From contig NC_080670.1 of assembly GCF_030247195.1 (NCBI RefSeq), positions 162,078,080-162,142,079 of the forward strand: a stretch of 64,000 bases of DNA. The letters run 5' to 3'. Positions 56,876 to 64,000 of this stretch are shown here, piece by piece. Source of the DNA: Topomyia yanbarensis. Its lineage: Eukaryota; Arthropoda; Insecta; Diptera; Culicidae. A model generated the notes under the pieces. That model had not been told where the DNA came from and ran no database searches. It saw nothing but the letters and a program-made list of their open reading frames with translations. The position numbers were made by a program, and so were the translations under genes. Every line of letters begins with the position of its first letter. Positions within the stretch are counted from its first letter, which is position 1.

Positions 56876-57617
56876 TAATGCACACCCCTTTAAAGTGTGA
56901 TAAACGTGCCCATTCAGGTCCAATCGTCTAGGCGTCATTTGCTTATTGGGTTTTAACAAATAAGTGCACCAAACACTATCAAGCGATTCGACGTAAACGC
57001 ACACTCAAAAAAATCACTTCAAAGATACGTAAAAAGCTATGTAAATATTTTTCACACAGATACTACATGACCGTCACTTGATTTGTATATAATATACCAT
57101 CAAATGAATGTTACGTATATTCATGCACTTTCTACTGAATTTTCAGGAAGAAATGAACTGTTTAGAAGATAATTATCATTGTAAAGTATGGTAGATACTA
57201 AATTTTGTTGAATCCATTTTTCTAGACGTCTTCACGTAACAATTATTTGCCGAAGAGCGGTGAAAAAAATCGAAAAAAGTTACTGTAGTGCCGTTCGATA
57301 GTGAAAAGTTACGTCTTGGTTTTTGACTTACGCGCAATTCTCCAATAAAGCTTCACATATCGCGATCAGCTCGCCATCTGCAGGCGAATAGCGGAAAGTG
57401 TTTCCCGCGCCTAATAAAAGCGGATTCAAAGTAGGCATGAGTACAAATGTATTATGTATTCAATGTAAACAAACATTGCGACGTATTTTGCAGATTTTAT
57501 ACATTCTGACATCTAATGTCGTGTCTATTTTAACGTAAAACTTGAATGAATAAACGGCATAATTGTGAATAACCTGTATTTTAAATGTTTACATGTACAT
57601 GATATGTGAGATTTAAC
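56876..57617. other. Repeat debris
   Basis: 57470-57605 matches the dispersed repeat at 28720-28885. No gene. Confidence 0.4.
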
Positions 57618-57789
57618 TTAAAAGTGACAGGAGCTGGCGGCGTAGATGGACGGCTCGTCAAAGTTGTCTTGTATCAGACCATACTGTGGGGATTTGGTTG
57701 GATATCCGCTACGGCTCGGCTTCAGTACGGAGAAACTCGAGCAGCTCATCATTTCCTGCTCGTATCGCTCCTTTCCGCGCTCCGCACCA
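57618..57789 (-). CDS. Candidate terminal exon (unassigned)
   Basis: On the minus strand, an acceptor-like ATCAACACCATAG is followed by an open frame reading RYEQEMMSCSSFSVLKPSRS then GYPTKSPQYGLIQDNFDEPS and IYAASSCHF with TAA at 57618-57620. Third codon positions are strongly G/C (GAC GAG CCG TCC ATC TAC GCC GCC), unlike the surrounding AT-rich DNA and like genuine mosquito exons. The family is not recognised. The plus strand is also open, so this needs expression or homology support. Confidence 0.35.
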
Positions 57790-58604
57790 CTATGGTGTTG
57801 ATCTTTATTTTTAAACCATGGGGCTTGCAAAACTGTTCTTTTAAACATAATGAACGTGAGCAGTACCACGTTCCTGATGTAATGAAGCTGGACACAATGT
57901 GACTTCGGATAAGCAACATTTTGCTTTTCAACAGATATTCCACTTCGCTAACAGAAGGCTTTGACATCAATCAATATTCTGTTGGCGAATCCCCTTCAAC
58001 TGATTCAGGATGATTCATTTATATCCTCACGTTTTTTTGCTGCAGGATAAGGAATAAAGATTCTTTGGTTGGTATGAGTGATTCATAATTTATCTTTGCG
58101 TTTGACATTCTTCCGAAACGGAAATTAGCAGCTCAAGATTGTTTTACTTGTGATCCGTATATTATTCCAAGATTGACCATCAAAATATATTTTCGGGACA
58201 AATGGCTCGGACACGGTGTCCTTGCGTAAAGACGGTACTGCGTTTTCAAAGTGATCTGCAAAATATTTCTAAATTTTGGTGAAAACATTTTATGCAGTTA
58301 TAATAACTGATATATTCTGAGTAATAGTTCCAATTTTCGAGCTAAAAATGGTTATAAAATGACAGTTGCTTAGGATCGTATTTTTTGAAAAATACCCTAT
58401 TTGTATAAAATGTCAGCCACGCAAACTCGAATCTTGTGCAATCCATAACATTTCTGAAAGTTTCGATTGGAGAAGTTTCTCTCGTCACAAAATAGATAAT
58501 GATGCAACGACAGTAGGATACGTGGTATGCTTACAGCTGACATGAACATGTCGTCGCTGAATGAATCTATTATTATAACCGCCCATCTCAGGAATAAATG
58601 CAAC
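57790..58604. other. No gene seen
   Basis: AT-rich. No recognised repeats or exons. Confidence 0.35.
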
Positions 58605-58606
58605 AT

Positions 58607-58846
58607 ACACAGTTAGAAAAAAATCGTGTAATTTTACGGCTCCTGACCGCAATATATACAAACAACAAAAATTACGTGGAATTTCGTAAAATCTTTTAAA
58701 AATGCTTCATGCTGGAGTTTGTTTTGAATGTTTCACGTAAAGTTAAAAGAACCCCTATTATTACCGTTCATTTCCTGAATTGAAGTTTGTTAAATTGCGC
58801 CTTGTATCCAATTACATCAAAGATAAAATTCATATTTTTTGCTGTG
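58607..58846. mobile_element. TA-duplicating MITE family M2, copy 1
   Basis: The left end CACAGTTAGAAAAAAATCGT and right end TTTTTTGCTGTG are flanked by TA (58605-58606, 58847-58848). Shared interior words with 61733-62047: TCGTGTAA.TTTAC, GGCTCCTGACC/CATCTCCTGACC and AAGATAAAATTCATATTTTT. Confidence 0.78.
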
Positions 58847-58848
58847 TA

Positions 58849-60234
58849 GTTTCACGTAGGTAGGGTTCAGTGCAATGCGAGGAAGGCGCACAACAGAAAT
58901 AGACACCACTGCTGCATTGCACTGATGAGTTGTAAATGCACCGTTCAACAAAACTATGCGATCTGCCATTTTCTTCTTTAGGGAAAACATATCTAGGGTA
59001 GTCATATGACGAGTTTTGAAATTGTGTAACCTTTTTTACTACGGCTTATTTTTTGTGCCATGTAATTCGTAAACAGCGTACTAACTTTGCTGGTGTGTGA
59101 CGATGAACAAAGGAATATCATCTTTCTGCTACTAAATTACAGTTTCGAAAGTAAAACTTTTGTTTCAACTCCTGACAGTCGTGATGCATTTCATTCACGA
59201 TTCACCATCTTCCACGCAAGCACTTACTTGGATCGAAAACCAGAAAATAAGTTCAGCATGAAAAAAAAGCCAACCTTCGTTTTATATAACGCGGATTTCA
59301 CAATCGACCCAACGACCACAAAAGGAACTATGGCAGCAGTTTTCAGTTCAAGTTACGTGTAACGTTCAGCTGAAGCCATCACCAGCGAGTTGGCGCTATG
59401 CATTTTATGCACCACAAAAGCAGAACAGGAAAAGTTCAAGTTCAAGCCAGCGAAAAGTCATCCAAGGCCAGAACCAGAGCTGGGGGTTTGGACCAGCAGA
59501 GCCGACTCTCAGTACTTACTCCTGCTGTCGCTACGTTTCGCACGCACATACCCCAACTATTCATAAAAGAGTGTACTTTCTCGAATATTTAGTTTCTGCA
59601 GTGGGGAAATAAGAGTTGGTTTTTCTCATTTCCGCCTCACGCTTCCAGCTAGCAGCAGAGGTGCATTAGTAGGGCTGGAGAAAAACTTTCGCAAGCGGAA
59701 ACATTCGGTTTCAGTATGACTGTGGCAGTAAGCTTTTATTGGGGTGGTGTTAAAATGATTTTTGTTTTAAAAAAAGATGGGTGAGTAGTACTGCCAGAGA
59801 CATGACCGAAGTGAAGTAGAATACACTTCAGGCTGTTAATACGCATGCTGCAATTTATACCATCTTCTGAAAGGTTGTTTTCAAAACAGTTACTTCGGTA
59901 TTTCTAATATAAATACCAAAATATCGGTACACGTACATCGAAATCTAAAATATTCAATCGTTTCGGAACATATGGATTCTCATATAGTAACGCTGAAAAG
60001 GGCAGTTAATGATAGTGAAACACTTCATAATACCGAAATTACTGAATTGAATACAACCTTTCAGAAGATAGTAAAAACTACAACATTCGTGTTAACAGCC
60101 CAAAGTGTATTCCACTTCACTTTGGTTATATCTCTGAAATTACCTACCCATTTTTTTGGAGTTAAAAAACGCGTGTTTGCTGATGAGAGAAAAATCCGCT
60201 AATTAGTAATACATTTGCTGTTTGTTAAGGCAAC
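58849..60234. other. No gene recognised
   Basis: A GC-richer part at 59390-59560 contains a short plus-strand frame without family features. Otherwise AT-rich. Confidence 0.35.
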
Positions 60235-60489
60235 AATTGGTCGGTGTTAAGTCAGACCGGACTAAGTCGCAAAGCATCAAAAAATGAGATAATTATACCA
60301 CTGGATAAAGAATTTCGTCATCTACATTCGACATTTGCCAGATTTGAAATATGTAGCAATAAACAAGAATTATAGCAAAATTAATTTTCAATTATAATGT
60401 AAAGGATGCTGCGATTCAAACTTTAAACTCATTTTTCTCGAAATTAATATTTTGTCACTTAGTCCGGTCTGACTTAACACCGACCAATT
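60235..60489. mobile_element. MITE with ~32-bp near-perfect TIRs
   Basis: AATTGGTCGGTGTTAAGTCA-GACCGGACTAAGT is mirrored at the right. The flanking or terminal AATT may be the duplication. A half copy is at about 10310-10410 and a related core near 33990. Confidence 0.85.
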
Positions 60490-60699
60490 ATTGATTTATT
60501 TATGCGCTTATCAGATCTAAAAACCGCCTATTTATTATTGATTTCTTTATTTATTTATAAATTTGAATGGGTGCTGCTTAAGCTAGATAATTAATGGGAA
60601 ATAGTATTAACGGAAAATAAGTACCAATAGTTTTTGTTAGTCCTGAAACCGACTGTTTTGGCAATATTGGGGACGCGTGAATCTACTTCTTGCCGGCGG

Positions 60700-61138
60700 T
60701 AATTTACTTGGCAGGTGGCCTTCGGCTTGTTCGCTGCAACCTTCGATACTTCTGTGGACTTCTGTTTAGTGGCTGCTACTACTGCCTTTGCATGAGCAGA
60801 TTTGGCCTTCTTCGCAGGCCATTTCTTAGCGGTAGCTTTTTGGCCTTCTCACCGCCACCACCAGCAGCGTTTTTCTTCTTCTCTCCGGTGGTAATCGATT
60901 TCGAACAATTTGTTCAGTTCTTCGTCATTTAGAATGACCAGCTGCAGATGACGGGGGATGATCTACTTATTATCATGGGCAGCGTCTACTGCCAGCTCCA
61001 ATAGCTTGCCAGCAAGATATTCCATCACTGTTGCGGCACCGACACGCTCGACATAGTGGCCCTGTCTCAGCAAACGATAGATTCGGCCGACAGAGTTTAA
61101 AACACTAATGAGCACTCGCATACGATCTCTAGTTTTGC
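60700..61138 (-). pseudogene. Histone H2A-derived pseudogene with basic tail
   Basis: The minus strand reads [20 protein letters not shown], then [20 protein letters not shown], an in-frame stop where the family has KK, and [19 protein letters not shown]: the histone fold of H2A (family: [39 protein letters not shown]). Part of the docking region (the APVYLA segment) is missing. After frameshifts a lysine/alanine-rich tail follows (KKWPAKKAKSAHAKAVVAAT, VAANKPKA), longer than canonical H2A and H1-like in composition. It lacks introns and has stops, consistent with a decayed retrocopy or old gene copy; no poly-A or TSD was identified. Confidence 0.85.
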
Positions 61139-61379
61139 ACTTAGTTCAGTTTACGTTCGAAACCAAAGGGGCTGGCCATCGAACAAAAATAGCTTACTCT
61201 CATCGTCAAAGAGGAGCAGCTAGTCAGGCTCGCTTGTAATCAAATTGTACGGACCAATCATGGTGCTGACAATAATTACTTTCACAAAATCCATAATTTT
61301 CGATAACTTCAGTAATGGTACATTCTACTGAAAGTTACAAAATTGCTGTACCCCAAGGTTTATTTAGACGCGGGATACG

Positions 61380-63260
61380 TACCGTGTAAAAAACGTGCAA
61401 AAAACCCGTAATTGAGAAATTCGTGTTAATTCAGAAGACCGTGTAAAAACACGCTAATTCCAGAAACCGCAAATGCAAAAGACTTAGATGATTTTAGGAA
61501 AAGGGATTTTTTCGGACTATTATCAAAAATGTCATTTTGAAGACAAAAGGCTTACACGATTTTTGAATATATTTTGGTGAACGGATTATGCAAGTATGTA
61601 ACACGGTTTCTGCTTAGTTCCTTAGAAGAAAAAAGAGTGGAAAAAACGAATCTTGGAGTTTCTTTATGACTCGCACTTTAACAACATGGATATCTTTGAA
61701 ACAGGTTTGAGGAGTCGACGCAAAATATCGTACACACCTAGAAAAAATCGTGTAAATTTACATCTCCTGACCCTGAAATATACGAGCATAAAAAATGACA
61801 TACTTTTAAATTTGATTTTAATTTTACATGACGTTGAATTTCGTAAATCACGTAATTTTACTCCACACATAGCGTTTGTTCTGAATGGCAGTAAGTGTAA
61901 TTTTAGGTCATTGCGCATGTAATGTATATGTTTCATTTAAAATTACGCGGAGCGCGGTTATATTTCGTCATTTCGTGAATTACGGTTTGTTAAATTCTGT
62001 CATGCTTGAAATTACGTCAACGATAAAATTCATATTTTTTTGGTGTGTAGTTTGAGGTCATTTTGAAAGCCAAGATGGCTACTTCCGGTCCAGTGGAATT
62101 CTGTAAAACCCAATCAATATGTATTTTAGGAACCAGCTTGACGAGTATACGCCAAATATCGATGTCTGAGACTATTCGGAATACCAGGATGGCTATTTCC
62201 GGTATAATGGAATTCTCTATAACCCAATCAGTATGCATATTTTTAGAGCGGACTTAATGAGTGCATGGTAGAGATCAATGTCTGAAATCAGTTTAAAATA
62301 CAAAATGGCGACTACCGGCTTAGCGATATTCTGTATAGCTCAGACAAAGTGGAGTGTTTTAGAACTTGATTGCAGTTGCCAGAGGTCTGACGTCATTTTA
62401 ACATCCAAGATGGTTCTGATTATTTAGTATAAAATATATCCAATGTAAAACAGAACGATACATTTATTTTTGCATATTTTGCATTTAGAAGATAAGAAAA
62501 ACGTGTCCGTGAATGAATTTACTAGAATTTAAGTTAATTCGTCTGATAGAGCCCATCGAATGGATTTTCATGCGAGGCTGACAAAATCGAGTCAAAAAGC
62601 TAACAATATTAGGGATAGACAGAGTCGTGGGCAGACAAAATCGGAGGAAATAATAAAATCGGGTCATCACTGTATTACTAAGGTTAATGAGATGTCCACT
62701 ACACTAGAAGTCACCATCATGGATTTAACTACCGGAATTGGCATACGGTATCTATTCATCAACGCTATTCCAAAAATTCGCACATTGTTGTGGTAATTGA
62801 AAATTTTACTGAACCGAAGTGACCATCTTAGTTTTCAAAATGGGTGCTATACCCATATCTGGCATCTACTCATCAACCCGTTCCGAAAATATCCATATTG
62901 ACTGAGTTTTAGAAAATTCCACAGAACCGGATGTTGCCATCTTGGTTTTCAAAATGGCCTCAGACATAGCGTCTGCTCCTTAAAACTGTTCCAAAAACAA
63001 CATATTGTTGAAGTGCGAGCCAGAAGGATCCGCCTTTTCCACTTTTCCAAAAATCTTCTAAGTTCTTTGCATTCAAAAAGAATTGGAATAAAATCAGAAA
63101 CCACATACATACTGGCATAACCTGTTCCAGGCAAAAAAAACTTAACCAAAAATCGTCAAAGTCTTTTGCCTTCAAAAGTACTTAGAATATTTTTGCTAAA
63201 ACCGTGTTAATTGCAAAAACCGTGCTAATTGCGGTAACAGTGTAAAAAAGCCGTGTAAAA
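61380..63260. mobile_element. Large palindromic element with subterminal tandem repeats
   Basis: The left side (about 61380-62420) and right side (about 62690-63260, inverted) share blocks: CCGTGTAAAAA words at the edges, AAAAGACTT.GA.GATTTT, TATGCAAGTATGTA / TATGCCAGTATGTA, GACTCGCACTTTAACAACAT / GGCTCGCACTTCAACAATAT, and then tandem units of about 130 bp with CAAGATGGC..CTTCCGGT and CCCAATCA.TATG. Two to three units are on the left (62056-62410) and about two on the right. A TA-type MITE (61733-62047) is inserted in the left arm at the point where the right arm runs without it. No transposase frame. Confidence 0.72.
61733..62047. mobile_element. TA-duplicating MITE family M2, copy 2 (nested)
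   Basis: The left end CACACCTAGAAAAAATCGTG and right end TTTTTTTGGTGTG are flanked by TA (61731-61732 and 62048-62049), the Tc1/mariner-type target. It interrupts the left arm of the element at 61380-63260. Related to 58607-58846. Confidence 0.82.
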
Positions 63261-63346
63261 ACATCATATAAAAAACCTTAGTGTATTCTACTTCAAAATA
63301 ACCCATATTTTGCATAATATTAGATAGCAGTCTGTTCAGCAGTTCT

Positions 63347-63517
63347 TCAGTCTGAGAATCGCGCAGCAATATCGAACAAGGATGAGTTGGGCAAACGTGG
63401 TTTGGTTGAAGTGAAAACTATTCGAAAAATTTATTCTTGATAGTAAGCGAACGCATTTTGCTTCTCAAAATTTTTTTAAATCAAATAGTAATGTAAAATC
63501 TAAATGCCGAAAGTAAA
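63347..63517 (+). promoter_or_regulatory. Initiator-like site and leader before a small ORF
   Basis: TCAGTCT at 63347-63353 is a good arthropod initiator match, with leader-like sequence to the ATG at 63518. No TATA box at the expected distance. Weak. Confidence 0.25.
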
Positions 63518-63607
63518 ATGGCCAAACCGAAGGACGCTAGCTGCCCACCTTGGCTGGAACCACCCTACTTGAAATATCACCCACGAATCAAACTAGATGA
63601 TATATAA
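63518..63607 (+). CDS. Possible 29-residue small ORF or first exon
   Basis: The ATG follows GTAAA (good insect start context) and opens MAKPKDASCPPWLEPPYLKY, ending in HPRIKLDDI and TAA. The Pro/Trp content and G/C-ending codons are unlike random AT-rich DNA, but the frame is short and no family is recognised. Confidence 0.22.
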   Translation: MAKPKDASCPPWLEPPYLKYHPRIKLDDI

Positions 63608-64000
63608 TGTGTGGTAAAAATTGATTCCAACAGCTTCACACTAACTAAGGTTATTATGCTGAGAGTAATTAGCGTAATAATAGGCTGCTGCAAGGGAAAT
63701 CAAACCGGAGGTACTGCCGCTTAATTGGGTATGGATGCTCTAACACTTAATACATATGCAAATGAGTTTACTGATCGACATAGACAAATATATTTTCATA
63801 GATTAACCCGAAACTTGAAACGATTGAGCAAAATCATTCGGGACATCCCGTTACCAGTCAAAAGTCCATGCAAGGATATTGGTTAAGGTAGCTGCACAGG
63901 TTGAACGTCATTATTAGTTGACCGTAAAGTAAGCCAGAATATCTAACAATGCATGCCTGACTGAATTAGTCATATGCAGTAGCATTGTAGATGCCTTGGG
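63608..64000. other. No gene seen
   Basis: AT-rich sequence to the window end; nothing recognised. Confidence 0.35.

Noticed and set aside
60690..60932. 80-codon plus-strand frame with hydrophobic content
   Set aside because: It is the antisense shadow of the histone H2A pseudogene.
62040..62420. Tandem units as a coding repeat protein
   Set aside because: Frames are broken in every unit and the units are mirrored on the other side of the palindrome.
1..64000. CRISPR arrays, prophage, operons or bacterial defence genes
   Set aside because: No regularly spaced repeats and no prokaryotic gene organisation; the sequence is clearly animal nuclear DNA.

Overview
Eukaryotic, AT-rich, repeat-dense nuclear DNA that fits an aedine mosquito (Aedes type). 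The grounds are an I-type LINE, a BEL/Pao LTR retrotransposon, mariner relics, dense TIR/foldback MITEs, a tRNA-derived SINE, and an intron-containing insect-type glutathione synthetase gene. The species is inferred; no bacterial or viral organisation is present.

Layout. (1) 1-7640: a decayed minus-strand LINE ORF1 is split by a nearly intact I-type LINE (1177-7356, plus strand) with a 14-bp target-site duplication, an intact ORF1 and an ORF2 with one frameshift in the endonuclease. (2) 7964-9417: a palindromic TIR element. (3) 11278-13100: the last four exons of glutathione synthetase (plus strand); earlier exons lie upstream of the window or were not seen. (4) 13930-15510: a heavily deleted relative of the I element, then a mariner transposase relic (16602-16925). 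(5) 18669-25163: a BEL/Pao element on the minus strand with a 5-bp TSD (ACTAT), two LTRs that read as identical over 472 bp and a long open gag-pol frame. Its 5' end is rearranged: 60 bp of the 5' LTR, the primer-binding region and the gag start are replaced by a segment containing a 31-bp copy of its own integrase sequence. (6) 25828-25965: a second mariner relic carrying the catalytic-Asp motif. (7) 26-64 kb: no confident intact gene. It is mostly MITEs and foldback elements of several types (TA-, TTA-, TTCCA- and 8-bp-TSD classes), a SINE, a perfect 125-bp-arm palindrome, a ~750-bp foldback, a ~1.9-kb palindromic element with tandem subunits and a nested MITE, a histone H2A pseudogene (60700-61138, minus), some candidate exons and possible promoter/leader regions.

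The only confident host gene is glutathione synthetase (second step of glutathione synthesis, cytosolic). Everything else is mobile-element biology, and several insertions are nested, so their relative ages can be read. I found no new multi-gene system. The most unusual items are the templated-filler rearrangement in the young BEL element and the perfect long palindrome.
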